Origin: Methylobacterium oryzihabitans
Lineage (GTDB): Bacteria; Pseudomonadota; Alphaproteobacteria; Rhizobiales; Beijerinckiaceae
Length of the DNA: 64,000 bases
Direction: 5' to 3'
Assembly: GCF_004004555.2 (NCBI RefSeq)
Contig: NZ_SACP01000031.1
Coordinates: forward strand, 1 to 64,000
The notes below the pieces were generated by a model that made no database searches, had not been told where the DNA came from, and worked only from the letters and a program-made list of their open reading frames with translations. A program made the translations under genes and the position numbers. Below, piece after piece: positions 26,789 to 35,887 of this stretch (its first letter is position 1; each line of letters starts with the position of its first letter).

Positions 26789-27059
26789 TAGGACGAAGAT
26801 CGCCTTCCACGGCTGCGACGGGAGCAGAAAGCCGCCGCCTCGTTTCGTCCGCAAGGGACGGCAAAGCCGGTGCGCAACTCATACGCCATCCGATCGACGG
26901 CTTCGGGCGATCCCGACGGATCGCCGTCGCAATGCGGATTTCGGCTTCGCTCATGCGCCGCGCAGGCTGGGGACATGAAATCCGGAGGCATCGCCCCTCC
27001 GGCCGGGAGGCTTCCGCAATGACCGACGGCGGCCCTTGGGGGCCCGGAGCGGAGGACCG

Positions 27060-28298
27060 CTACTCCTCCTCGCCCCGGCACGCCCCGTCGCCGCGGCGGA
27101 ACGGGGTCGCGGCGTCGAGGTCGTGGGCGATCTCGGTGACGGCGGCGGCCTCCCGGCGCAGGAAGTCGGCGACCGCCGCGCGCAGGGACGGGTCGGCGAT
27201 GTCGTGGACCGAGTGGGTGATGACCGGGCGGTAGCCGCGGGCGAGCTTGTGCTCGCCCTGGGCGCCGGCCTCGACCCGGGCGAGGCCGTGGCGAATCGCG
27301 AAGTCGATCGCCTGGTAGTAGCAGACCTCGAAATGCAGGAACGGATGCTCCTCGATGCAGCCCCAGTTGCGGCCGTAGAGCGCCCGGTCGCCGACGAGGT
27401 TGATGGCGCCCGCGACGTAGCGCCCGGCGCGCCGGGCCATCACCAGCAGGATGCGGTCGGGCATCCGCTCGCCGATCAGCGAGAAGAAGCGGCGGTTGAG
27501 GTAGGGCCGGCCCCACTTGCGCGAGCCGGTATCCCGGTAGAAGTCGTAGAAGGCGTCCCAGTGCGCTTCCGTGAGGTCGGCGCCGGTCACCCACTCGACC
27601 GTGATCCCGTTGGCGAGCGCGTCGCGGCGCTCGCGCCTGATCGCCTTGCGCTTGCGCGAGGCCAGGGCGGCCAGGAAGTCGTCGAAGCTGGCGTAGCCGG
27701 GATTGTCCCAGTGGAACTGCTGGTCGATCCGGTGCAGGAAGCCGAGGTCCTCCGCCGCCTGCGCCTGGACCTGCGGCAGGAACGTCGCGTGGATCGACGA
27801 GGCGCGGGTCTCGCGCCGCAGCGCCCGCAGGCCGGCGACGAGGGCGGCCTGCGCCGTCGCCGGGTCCTCGCCGGGGGCGATCAGCAGCCGCGGGCCGGTG
27901 GCCGGGGTGAACGGCACGCTGACCTGGAGCTTCGGGTAGTAGCTGCCGCCGGCGCGCTCGAAGGCGTCGGCCCAGCCGTAGTCGAACACGTACTCGCCCT
28001 GCGAATGGGTCTTGAGGTAGCACGGCGCGACGCCGACGAGGCGGTCGTCGCGCTCGACCGCGACGTGGACCGGGCGCCACCCGGTGCGGCCGCCGACGCA
28101 GCCGGATTCCTCCAGCGCCGACAGGAAGGCGTGAGTGACGAACGGGTTGTGGCTCTCGCCGGCGCCCGCGAGGGATTCCGCCGAGAGCGCGCAGCGGTCC
28201 CACTCCGCCGCCGGAATCTGCGCGAGGTCGGGCAGGACGCGGACCCGCAGCACCGGGTCCGACGACGCTCCACCGCCTGCTTCGCCGGGAGTCTCCAT
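27060..28298 (-). CDS. FemAB-like peptidogalycan acyltransferase (PF04339 type)
   Basis: 412 residues from the ATG at 28298; an upstream extension is arginine-rich and rejected. The double GNAT-like fold is suggested by NPFVTHAFLSALEESGCVG, GSYYPKLQVSVPFTPATGPR, FHWDNPGYASFDDFLAAL, SRKRKAIRRERRDA, and the C-terminal EAGAQGEHKLARGYRPVITH, which together mark the conserved group once called DUF482. Members are cytoplasmic and related to FemAB aminoacyl transferases, but the substrate is not established. It stands alone, divergent from the small membrane protein downstream on the other strand. Confidence 0.83.
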   Translation of the reverse strand: METPGEAGGGASSDPVLRVRVLPDLAQIPAAEWDRCALSAESLAGAGESHNPFVTHAFLSALEESGCVGGRTGWRPVHVAVERDDRLVGVAPCYLKTHSQGEYVFDYGWADAFERAGGSYYPKLQVSVPFTPATGPRLLIAPGEDPATAQAALVAGLRALRRETRASSIHATFLPQVQAQAAEDLGFLHRIDQQFHWDNPGYASFDDFLAALASRKRKAIRRERRDALANGITVEWVTGADLTEAHWDAFYDFYRDTGSRKWGRPYLNRRFFSLIGERMPDRILLVMARRAGRYVAGAINLVGDRALYGRNWGCIEEHPFLHFEVCYYQAIDFAIRHGLARVEAGAQGEHKLARGYRPVITHSVHDIADPSLRAAVADFLRREAAAVTEIAHDLDAATPFRRGDGACRGEEE

Positions 28299-28435
28299 GC
28301 CACCGGACCTAAGTCGCAGCCGGCGCCGCGGCAAGGCGGCGTGGCGGCGCGGCAAGGCGGCGCGGCGCGGCCGAGGGCGCCGGGAGCCGGATCCGTCGTC
28401 CCGGCGTTGGAGGGGCGGCCACGGAGGGAGACGGC

Positions 28436-28756
28436 ATGACGGACGCGACGGCGCAGGATTGGGACGCACGGGTCGAGCGGGGGCTGGCGAAGCTGCCCGA
28501 CCGGCTCCACGCCGCGGTGGCGTGGCTGCGCGAGCCGTCTCGGCTGTGGGCCCGGATCCCGGCCGCCCTGCTGCTCGTCGTCGGCGGGCTGCTCGCCTTC
28601 CTGCCGGTCCTCGGCCTGTGGATGCTGCCGCTCGGCCTCGCGCTCATCGCCGAGGACGTGCCGGGCCTCAAGCCGTGGCTGGAGCGGGCGGCCCGCGCGA
28701 TCGAGCGCCTGTGGCACCGCCTCGTCGCCCGCTTTCGCGGCGGTTCCGCAGGGTGA
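28436..28756 (+). CDS. Small membrane protein, PGPGW-like
   Basis: 106 residues with a GGAGGG site before the ATG. Two close hydrophobic segments (about residues 42-60 and 62-72) form IPAALLLVVGGLLAFLPVLG and LWMLPLGLALIAEDVP. The pattern of a short hairpin ending in an acidic/proline turn followed by an amphipathic, basic C-terminus matches small putative transmembrane proteins common in Methylobacterium. Function unknown. The FemAB-like gene is divergent from it. Confidence 0.7.
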   Translation: MTDATAQDWDARVERGLAKLPDRLHAAVAWLREPSRLWARIPAALLLVVGGLLAFLPVLGLWMLPLGLALIAEDVPGLKPWLERAARAIERLWHRLVARFRGGSAG

Positions 28757-28860
28757 CGTAGCGTCGCCAAGATCTTCGGGCCCGGGATTCCGCGATCGGG
28801 GAGAGGAAAGCTTAAGACCCGCCGCGACACGATGCCGTGCACGTGAGCGTGGGACGGACG

Positions 28861-29217
28861 ATGCGGGACTTCGGCAAACTCGGCGACGACCAGGACCCGA
28901 TCCGCCGCCTCGCCCGCCGGGGCGGCGGCGACGTCCGGATCTTCATCCAGCCCGAGCAGGCTCCGGCCCGCCCCCGCGGCGGCTTCCTGTTCCTGCCGAG
29001 ATCCCTCGTCAGGGTGCTGAAGCTGCTGCTGCTCGCCCTCGCGATCGGCGGCGCCACCGTGATCCCGAACTACGTCGATTGCCGCAACCAGCGCGACAGC
29101 GGCCTGTTCTACTACGGCATGACCGTGGGCGCCTGCACCCGCCAGAACGTCGTCAGCCAGATCGGCAACGTCCAGCGACAGCTCGAAACCGCGGCGCGGG
29201 CGATCGGGGGACGCTGA
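28861..29217 (+). CDS. Hypothetical protein with one membrane segment
   Basis: 118 residues from ATG 28861, preceded by GGGACGG; a GTG at 28837 is an alternative. The N-terminal 50 residues are charged and probably cytoplasmic. One membrane helix follows (VRVLKLLLLALAIGGATVIP), then a short outer part with two cysteines (YVDCRNQRDSGLFYYG and TVGACTRQN) that could form a disulfide, and a short C-terminal amphipathic helix. I do not recognise the family. It lies before the BMP gene on the same strand with a 137-base gap. Confidence 0.6.
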   Translation: MRDFGKLGDDQDPIRRLARRGGGDVRIFIQPEQAPARPRGGFLFLPRSLVRVLKLLLLALAIGGATVIPNYVDCRNQRDSGLFYYGMTVGACTRQNVVSQIGNVQRQLETAARAIGGR

Positions 29218-29354
29218 CCGGAGGGCGACCGCGCGCCCCGATGCCACGGGAAATCGGTCCATCCGCGGCCGGTTGTGCTTGCGCCCGGTCGCGCGCCGTG
29301 GTCGCTTCGCGGCACTGCGGCAAAGGTGCCGCGCGACGGCGAAGAGGCTTGGCG

Positions 29355-30368
29355 ATGGACGAGGCACGGAGGGGCACGAGCCGCAGGACCCTGCTGGCCG
29401 GGGGCGGGGCGGCGCTGGTCGGGGCAGCCCTCGGCAGTCCGGCCCGGGCTGCCGCCAAGGCGCGGCCGGTCGCGGTCGCCCTGGTCGCCTCGGTGCCGAT
29501 CGAGCAGCAATGGATCAGCCGCATCCATCTCGCCCTCAAGGCGGCGGAGCAGCGCGGCGACATCACCTACGCCTACTCCGAGAACGTCGCCAACACCGAC
29601 GCCGAGCGGGTGATCCGCGAATACGCCGAGGGCAAGCGCGACCTCATCATCGGCGAGGCGTTCGGCCTGGAGCGGCCGGCCCGCAAGATCGCCGGCGACT
29701 ACAAGACCACCGCCTTCCTGATGGGCTCGTCGTTCCCGGCGCAAGGCCCGAACCTCTCGGTGTTCGACAACTACATCCAGGACGCCTCCTACCTCACCGG
29801 CATGGTGGCGGGGCGCGAGACCAAGTCGAACGTCATCGGCATGGTCGGCGGCTACGCGATTCCCGAGGTCAACCGGCTGATGCACGCCTTCATGGCCGGG
29901 GCGAAGTCGGTCAATCCGGACGTCAGGTTCCTGGTCTCGTTCATCAACTCCTGGTACGACCCGCCCAAGGCGAAGGAGACCGCGTTCGCGATGATCGAGC
30001 GCAAGGCCGACGTGCTCTACGCCGAGCGGTTCGGCGTCTCGGACGCCGCCAAGGAGCGCGGCGTCAAGGCGGTCGGCAACGTCATCGACACCGCCGGGCA
30101 GTATCCCGGCACGGTGATCGCCTCGGCGCTCTGGCACATGGAGCCGACGATCGACCGCGCGGTCGGCAAGGTCATCGACGGAAGCTGGACCGCCGAGGAT
30201 TACGGCCCGTGGAGCAACATGGCCAGGGGCGGCTGCTCGCTTGCCCCCCTCGACCCGAAGCTGGTGCCGCAGGCGGTGATCGACGCCGTGAAGGCCAAGG
30301 AGGCCGAGATCCGCGCCGGCACCTTCACGGTGGCGGTCAACGATTCCGAGCCGAAATCGACGGCCTGA
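29355..30368 (+). CDS. BMP-family ABC substrate-binding protein
   Basis: 337 residues. The start at 29355 gives a twin-arginine signal, TSRRTLLAGGGAALVGAALG, with cleavage near ARAAAKA. The mature part matches basic membrane protein-type receptors: VAVALVASVPIEQQWISRIH, ENVANTDAERVIREYAEGKR, the central FDNYIQDASYLTGMVAG, and NVIGMVGGYAIPEVNRLMHA. BMP/PnrA-type proteins bind nucleosides or related ligands. The ATPase follows three bases later. The two matching permeases are about 5.5 kb downstream, and a cytosine deaminase-type gene follows them, which supports a nucleobase or nucleoside ligand. Confidence 0.9.
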   Translation: MDEARRGTSRRTLLAGGGAALVGAALGSPARAAAKARPVAVALVASVPIEQQWISRIHLALKAAEQRGDITYAYSENVANTDAERVIREYAEGKRDLIIGEAFGLERPARKIAGDYKTTAFLMGSSFPAQGPNLSVFDNYIQDASYLTGMVAGRETKSNVIGMVGGYAIPEVNRLMHAFMAGAKSVNPDVRFLVSFINSWYDPPKAKETAFAMIERKADVLYAERFGVSDAAKERGVKAVGNVIDTAGQYPGTVIASALWHMEPTIDRAVGKVIDGSWTAEDYGPWSNMARGGCSLAPLDPKLVPQAVIDAVKAKEAEIRAGTFTVAVNDSEPKSTA

Positions 30369-30371
30369 GCG

Positions 30372-31913
30372 GTGAGCGACGCCGCCCGCCCCGTCGTCCT
30401 CGAGATGCGGGGCATCACCAAGCGCTTCGGCGGGGTGCCGGCCAACGACGGCATCGACCTGGAGCTGCGCCGGGGCGAGATCCTGGCGCTGCTCGGCGAG
30501 AACGGCGCCGGCAAGACCACGCTGATGAACATCCTGTTCGGCCACTACACCGCCGATGCGGGCAGCGTGCGGGTGGCGGACACGTCCGGCGCCCTCGTGG
30601 CGCTGCCGCCGGGCCGGCCGCGGGCGGCGCTGGCGGCCGGGATCGGCATGGTCCACCAGCACTTCACCCTCGCCGACGCGCTCACCGGGCTCGACAACGT
30701 GGTGCTCGGCACCGAGCCGCTGAGGCGGCCGCGCTCCGGCCGGGCGGCGGCCCGGCGGCGCCTCGACCGGCTGATGGCGGAATCCGGCCTGCGGGTCGAC
30801 CTCGACGTGCCGGTCGGGCGCCTCGGCGTCGGCGAGCGCCAGCGGGTCGAGATCCTCAAGGCGCTCTACCGCGACGTGCGGGTGCTGATCCTCGACGAGC
30901 CGACCGCGGTGCTGACCCCGGCCGAGAGCGACGGGCTGTTCGCGACGCTGCGGGCGCTGGCCCGCGGCGGGCTCGCGGTGGCGTTCATCTCGCACAAGCT
31001 CGGCGAGGTGGTGGCCAGCAGCGACCGGGTCGCGGTCCTGCGCGGCGGGCGCAAGGTGGCGGAGCGGCCGACCGCCGGCGCCGACCGCGCCGGGCTGGCC
31101 GCCCTGATGGTCGGGCGCGAGGTCGCGGCCTCCCGGCGCACGCCCGGCACGCCGGGCGCCGAGGTGCTGGCGCTCTCGGGCGTCGGCGTCGCGGGTGAGG
31201 GGGTGCGCCAGAGCCTCGACGGCGTGAGCCTGACCGTGCGCGCCGGCGAGATCGTCGGGGTGGCGGGCGTCGCCGGCAACGGCCAGGCGGCGCTCGCCCG
31301 GCTGCTCTGCGGCCTCGCGAGGCCCAGCGCCGGCACGATGCGCCTGCACGGCCGGCCGGTGACCCGGTTCGACCCGGGCGCCTTCGTGCGCGCCGGCATC
31401 GGCCGCATCCCGGAGGACCGCCATCACGAGGGCGCGGTGGCCGGGATGACGCTCTCCGAGAACGTCGCCATCGAGGGCGTCCGCACCCGGTTCCAGCGCG
31501 CCGGCCTGCTGCGCCTGCGCGCCATGACGGAGCGGGCGACGGCCGCGATCCGCGACTACGACATCCGCGGCGCCGCCCCGGGCACGCCGATCTGGCTCCT
31601 GTCGGGCGGCAACATGCAGAAGGCGATCCTCGCCCGGGTCCTCGACGAGGCGCCCGGCCTGATCCTCGCCGCCCAACCGACCCGCGGCCTCGACGTCGGC
31701 GCGGTGGCGGAGATCCACCGCCGGCTGCTCGCCGCCCGCGCGCGGGGCGCCGCGATCGTCTTGATCTCGGAGGATCTCGACGAGGTGTTCGCGCTCTCCG
31801 ACCGCATCGCCGTGATGGCGCAGGCGCGGCTGTCGGAGGCGATGCCGGCGGACGGGCTCGACCGGGCGCGGGTCGGGCTGATGATGGCGGGGCAGGGGGC
31901 GGAGGCGGCGTGA
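30372..31913 (+). CDS. Double-domain ABC ATPase of the nucleoside/BMP type
   Basis: 513 residues, GTG start three bases after the BMP stop. The first domain has Walker A GENGAGKTTLMN (near 38-46), then MVHQHFTLADALTGLDNVVL and Walker B VLILDEPTAVLTP. The second has the degenerate loop GVAGNGQAAL, IGRIPEDRHHEGAVAGMTLS, LSGGNMQKAILARVL and LAAQPTRGLDVGA. This tandem arrangement is that of sugar and nucleoside importers (RbsA, YufO). It powers the importer with the permeases at 35888 and 36960. Confidence 0.92.
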   Translation: MSDAARPVVLEMRGITKRFGGVPANDGIDLELRRGEILALLGENGAGKTTLMNILFGHYTADAGSVRVADTSGALVALPPGRPRAALAAGIGMVHQHFTLADALTGLDNVVLGTEPLRRPRSGRAAARRRLDRLMAESGLRVDLDVPVGRLGVGERQRVEILKALYRDVRVLILDEPTAVLTPAESDGLFATLRALARGGLAVAFISHKLGEVVASSDRVAVLRGGRKVAERPTAGADRAGLAALMVGREVAASRRTPGTPGAEVLALSGVGVAGEGVRQSLDGVSLTVRAGEIVGVAGVAGNGQAALARLLCGLARPSAGTMRLHGRPVTRFDPGAFVRAGIGRIPEDRHHEGAVAGMTLSENVAIEGVRTRFQRAGLLRLRAMTERATAAIRDYDIRGAAPGTPIWLLSGGNMQKAILARVLDEAPGLILAAQPTRGLDVGAVAEIHRRLLAARARGAAIVLISEDLDEVFALSDRIAVMAQARLSEAMPADGLDRARVGLMMAGQGAEAA

Positions 31914-31949
31914 TCGCGGCTCGGGCGGGCGGGTACGGCACCCGCAGCA

Positions 31950-32438
31950 TCACCCGCGCCGGGCCGCCTCGATCGCCGCGACGTCGATCCTGCGCATGGT
32001 CATCATCGCCGCGAAGGCGCGCTTCGCCTCCTCGCCGCCCGCCGCGAGCGCGTCGGTGAGCACCCGCGGCGTGATCTGCCACGACACGCCCCAGCGGTCC
32101 TTGCACCAGCCGCAGGCGCTCTCCTGGCCGCCGTTGCCGACGATCGCGTCCCACAGGCGGTCGGTCTCGGCCTGATCGTCGGTGGCGATCTGGAACGAGA
32201 ACGCCTCGCTGTGCCGGAAGGCCGGCCCGCCGTTCAGGCCGAGGCACGGGAGGCCCGCGACCGTGAACGTGACCGTCAGCACGTCGCCCGCCCGTCCCGA
32301 CGGGTAGTCGCCCGGAGCCCGGTGGACCGCGCCCATCGCGCTGTCCGGGAAGGTCGCGACGTAGAACCGGGCGGCGGCCTCGGCGTCGGTGTCGTACCAC
32401 AGGCAGATCGTGTTCCTGGTCGTGCTCCTGGCGGTCAT
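31950..32438 (-). CDS. VOC-fold protein, PhnB/3-demethylubiquinone methyltransferase-like
   Basis: 162 residues from ATG 32438. It has the family pattern CLWYDTDAEAAARFYVATFP, then GLPCLGLNGGPAFRHSEAFS and QESACGWCKDRWGVSWQITP. The latter, with Trp and Cys around the second metal or substrate site, is typical of PF06983 proteins. Many members are uncharacterised; some bind metal through His/Glu. It is convergent with the ABC ATPase gene, 36 bases away. It does not belong to the transporter operon by strand. Confidence 0.85.
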   Translation of the reverse strand: MTARSTTRNTICLWYDTDAEAAARFYVATFPDSAMGAVHRAPGDYPSGRAGDVLTVTFTVAGLPCLGLNGGPAFRHSEAFSFQIATDDQAETDRLWDAIVGNGGQESACGWCKDRWGVSWQITPRVLTDALAAGGEEAKRAFAAMMTMRRIDVAAIEAARRG

Positions 32439-32931
32439 GGCGGTGCCTCCCTCGCGTGGCCGGGGAGGGATCCAATCACCGGACGCCCGGAGGCGCAAAT
32501 CGTCATGGCCGGTGGCGGCTGGCGAGGCACGGGGATCCGGAAACGGCCGCACCCGACAGCCGCCGGGAGTGGAATGACCACTGCAGAACGGCCCGGCACT
32601 GTCATTCCGGCCACATCCGCCCGTCTTCGTCCGGCCACGATCGCGGCCGGCGACCCGCCTGTACGCACCAGGACCCTCCAATACTGGCCCGGACCGCCGG
32701 CAATCGTCATCTGGATAGCATAAAACATCACATGAAGCGCATGCAGGCTTCACGATTCAGGATCCAAGAAAAAATCGCTTGTTAATCAACCGTGCATCTC
32801 CCTTCGATAGACTGATTCTGCGAGCACGAACAGCATCCTTGGCGATGTTCCCTTGAGGATTCCGGCGGCCGCACCGGGCAGCTTGCAGCACGGGCATGGC
32901 GGCCCCATCGCCGAAACCAGGGAGTTCTCCG
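32439..32931. other. Gap upstream of an RTX gene, probably regulatory
   Basis: About 490 bases with no supported gene between a minus-strand and a plus-strand gene. The last 200 bases (about 32700-32850) are AT-richer than the rest, with stretches such as AGCATAAAACATCACATG, and probably contain the promoter of the RTX gene. I could not place convincing hexamers or a regulator site. Confidence 0.45.
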
Positions 32932-34188
32932 ATGACCAGCCTCTCGCCCGTCAACAGCGCGGCGCTCTTCATCCTGCGCCGGATCGCGGACGCGGTCCAC
33001 GCCCGGAGCCAGGGGGCGAGCGTGGAGATGGCCCGCTACCTCGAACCGCCGGGCGGTCCGTTCCGGCAGGCCAACGCCAGCATCATCGCCGCGCTCATCG
33101 ACGGCGCGTCCGTCACCGGAACGGCGAGGCGCGACCTCATCTTCGCGACCAACAACGCCTTCATCGATGCCGGCAGTGGCGACGACGTGGTCATGGCCCA
33201 GAACCACGCCACCATCGAGGCGGGCGACGGCGACGACATCGTGTCCGCGTGGAACTACGCCACGGTGAACGGCGGGCGCGGCGACGACGATATCGACGTC
33301 TCCGCTTATGGAAACGTGACCGGCGGCGACGGCGACGATCTGATCAGAGCCAATGGCTACGCCACGGTGAGCGGCGGCGACGGCAACGACACGATCGAGA
33401 CCTACGACTATTCCACGGCGAGCGGCGGCGACGGCGACGACGCGATCAAGACCTCCGGTTATTCCACGATCGATGCCGGGCGCGGCGACGACGTCATCCG
33501 CGGCTATGACCACGTGACGGTGGATGGCGGCAGCGGCAGCGACCGCATCAGCGTCTACGACTACGCCGCCGTGACCGCCGGCGACGGCAACGACCTCGTC
33601 CAGACCATGGGCAACTCGACCATCGACGGCGGGCGCGGCGACGACCTCATCTTCGTCGCCGACCGCTCGGCGACCACCGCCCAGACGGCGGGGTACGCGA
33701 CGGTGGATGCGGGCGAGGGCGACGACGTGATCCAGGCCGGATCGCATTCCCGCCTCACTGGCGGCACCGGCGACGACCGCATCATCCTGGCGGGCACCGA
33801 CACGACGGTGGTGTTCGACCAGGGCGACGGGCACGACCACATCCAGGCCGATTCCGCCTTCACGGTCGAGGTCGGGCCGGGCTACGGTGCCGGCGACGTG
33901 GAGGTGAGCCACCAGGACGGCAACGCGGTGGTGTCGTTCAGGGGCTCGACCGACCGGCTGACGCTCGACATCGCCGAGGGGATCCCGGCCACGCTGCGCT
34001 TCGCGGACGGCACGCACCTGACGGTGACCGGCGACCAGCGCGAGAAGCGGCACGCGCAGTTCATCATGAACGGCTCGTCGATCCAGATCGAGGCGTACGA
34101 CTCGACGGCGACCCACTACACCGCGTCGTGGAGCGAGTACCACGAGCGCTTCGTGGCCGATCTGAGGAAGAGCGTCGGGCATCTCTGA
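32932..34188 (+). CDS. RTX-type calcium-binding protein with strict 17-residue repeats
   Basis: 418 residues; ATG 32932 follows GGGAG. No signal peptide. An N-terminal helical region (1-60) precedes repeats of the form GGDGNDTIETYDYSTAS. The GxGxD cores begin at residues 81, 98, 115, 132, 149, 166, 183, 200, 217, 234, 261 and 278, so ten consecutive units are exactly 17 residues apart. Ordinary RTX repeats are 9 residues long. The C-terminal part (about 290-380, FDQGDGHDHIQADSAFTVEV and FRGSTDRLTLDIAEG) matches the haemolysin-type calcium-binding related domain. It is probably secreted by a type I system and folds on calcium outside. Activity unknown. Confidence 0.85.
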   Translation: MTSLSPVNSAALFILRRIADAVHARSQGASVEMARYLEPPGGPFRQANASIIAALIDGASVTGTARRDLIFATNNAFIDAGSGDDVVMAQNHATIEAGDGDDIVSAWNYATVNGGRGDDDIDVSAYGNVTGGDGDDLIRANGYATVSGGDGNDTIETYDYSTASGGDGDDAIKTSGYSTIDAGRGDDVIRGYDHVTVDGGSGSDRISVYDYAAVTAGDGNDLVQTMGNSTIDGGRGDDLIFVADRSATTAQTAGYATVDAGEGDDVIQAGSHSRLTGGTGDDRIILAGTDTTVVFDQGDGHDHIQADSAFTVEVGPGYGAGDVEVSHQDGNAVVSFRGSTDRLTLDIAEGIPATLRFADGTHLTVTGDQREKRHAQFIMNGSSIQIEAYDSTATHYTASWSEYHERFVADLRKSVGHL

Positions 34189-34251
34189 CACCCGTCGCTC
34201 CTCGGCATCGCGAGTCCCGAGGGTCCGGGCCTCGCTCGACCAGCGATTCGA

Positions 34252-35337
34252 TCAGGTCCAGAGGAAATCGCTGCCGTCGATCTGGGCTGCGGTGACGCCC
34301 TGCAGCAGCACGTAGGTCGAGGATGCGCTCGACCCGGCCGTCAGTTGCAGCGCCGCATGACCCTGGAACGTGAACAGGTTGATGTTGGTGATGTCGGAGC
34401 CGAGCGCGATCCTGTCGACGCCGTTCTGGAAGTCAGTGATGATGTCCTGCCCGCCGTTCAGGTTGAAGTAGAACAGGTCCGACTCGCTGCCGCCGGTCAG
34501 TTCGTCGTTTCCCGCCTGCCCGGCGAGAAGGTCGCTCCCCGCGCCGCCGAAGAGGCGATCGAACCCGGCGCCGCCGATGAGCGTGTCCTGTCCGGTCCCA
34601 CCGGTGATGTAATCGTTGCCGTCTCCGCCACTGACGCCGTCGTTCCCGTTGTCGCCGGCCAGCGTGTCGTCCAACCTCGATCCCGCAATCGTATCGTTGT
34701 TATTGCCCCCTTGGATGATCGCACCACGGTAGGAGTTCGTGGCGGTATCGTAGATGACGTTGCCCTTGATGTTGTCGGCATCGTCCTGTCCCTGGATGAG
34801 GGTAATATCGACCAGATTGGTCTTGGTTAGATCGAGACTGCCACCGATCGTTTCGATGTAGGCGGCCTTGCCACTGAGATTCACGATATGCTGGATATAA
34901 TTCATGCTACTAACGCGAAGTGTTACATGCTGAGAATGATCGGGGTTGTAGTTGGCAAAATCCATTATGAATATTTTATTATCACCACTTCCTCCATCGT
35001 ATCGAGAGGGACCTGATGTTCCCCTCACATAGAAGGAGTCGTCGTCGCCTTCTCCATACATCGTGTCGCCGGCAATCCCAACCCATATGGCGTCATTTCC
35101 AGCGCCACCATAGATGACGTTGAGGCCCGCTTCACTGACATTGATAGTCGGAGAGTCGCCGAAAATCACATCATCATTGTCGCCGCCGTAGATTGTGTCG
35201 TTCCCGCCATCGCCCTGGATATAGTCATCCTTATCGAGGCCATAGATAACATCGTTCCCGCCTCCGCCGAGGATTTGATCTGCGTCGCCTGTGCCGGTCA
35301 GTGTGTCATTGCCGTTCTGTCCAATAATCGACGCCAT
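34252..35337 (-). CDS. RTX-type calcium-binding protein
   Basis: 361 residues; AAGGAGG lies five bases before the ATG. It begins directly with RTX nonapeptides (MASIIGQNGNDTLTGTGDAD), has a second repeat block near residues 215-285 (GGAGFDRLFGGAGSDLLAG), and ends with the common C-terminal module SDLFYFNLNGGQDIITDFQN followed by RIALGSD. The middle (110-210) is a non-repetitive domain I do not recognise. The 5' two-thirds of the gene is clearly more AT-rich than neighbouring genes. There is no signal peptide; type I secretion is expected. It is convergent with the other RTX gene. Confidence 0.85.
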   Translation of the reverse strand: MASIIGQNGNDTLTGTGDADQILGGGGNDVIYGLDKDDYIQGDGGNDTIYGGDNDDVIFGDSPTINVSEAGLNVIYGGAGNDAIWVGIAGDTMYGEGDDDSFYVRGTSGPSRYDGGSGDNKIFIMDFANYNPDHSQHVTLRVSSMNYIQHIVNLSGKAAYIETIGGSLDLTKTNLVDITLIQGQDDADNIKGNVIYDTATNSYRGAIIQGGNNNDTIAGSRLDDTLAGDNGNDGVSGGDGNDYITGGTGQDTLIGGAGFDRLFGGAGSDLLAGQAGNDELTGGSESDLFYFNLNGGQDIITDFQNGVDRIALGSDITNINLFTFQGHAALQLTAGSSASSTYVLLQGVTAAQIDGSDFLWT

Positions 35338-35887
35338 CGTGCCCTCCTTGATAGAGATAATTTTTGTCGTCGAAATGAAAGACGCCTCCGAATCAGGGAG
35401 CGCGCAGCTTGGTATCGAGCATGCGAAGCCAGTGACGTAAAGTACTTCAAAAATGAAAATGTATTTTCATTATCCAATACGAAATTTTGACGCTGCATCC
35501 TTCGCCAAGCACTAGCCGTAACGCCGACAGCAACCGATCAGACAAGCTTCTCCGTTTCGCGCCTCGCCACGACCGGCCTTGGCAACATCCCAGCACCGCT
35601 CCAATGGAGGCGGCGATCCCTGCCGACCTGCCGGTCCGTCGACCATCGCTGGACAGGACTGCCACTGGTGCGAGGACGACCGCCGAGCCGGCGCGTCGGG
35701 CGAGGAGGCCGGCTCGTCGTCGTTCCGACTGGATGCGGGACATCGGCAGCGGGCAGCCGGGACGACGCGGGCGCTGCGATCGCGAGCCGCCCCCCACCCA
35801 CAAGCCCCACCACCGTGACCGCCGCGCCACGCCCGCGCGGCCCGGCTCTTGTATGGTCGCGGGCTCTCCCCCGGAGCCGCCCGCACC
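35338..35887. other. AT-rich gap between an RTX gene and a transporter permease
   Basis: About 550 bases without a supported gene. The part next to the RTX start (35340-35500) is AT-rich and probably contains its promoter, on the minus strand. The remainder (35500-35880) is ordinary high-GC sequence. No regulator site or repeat was recognised. Confidence 0.45.

Noticed and set aside
32932..34188. CRISPR-like or minisatellite array from the 51-base period
   Set aside because: The period follows a 17-residue protein repeat in one open frame with varied codons; there are no identical repeats with unique spacers.
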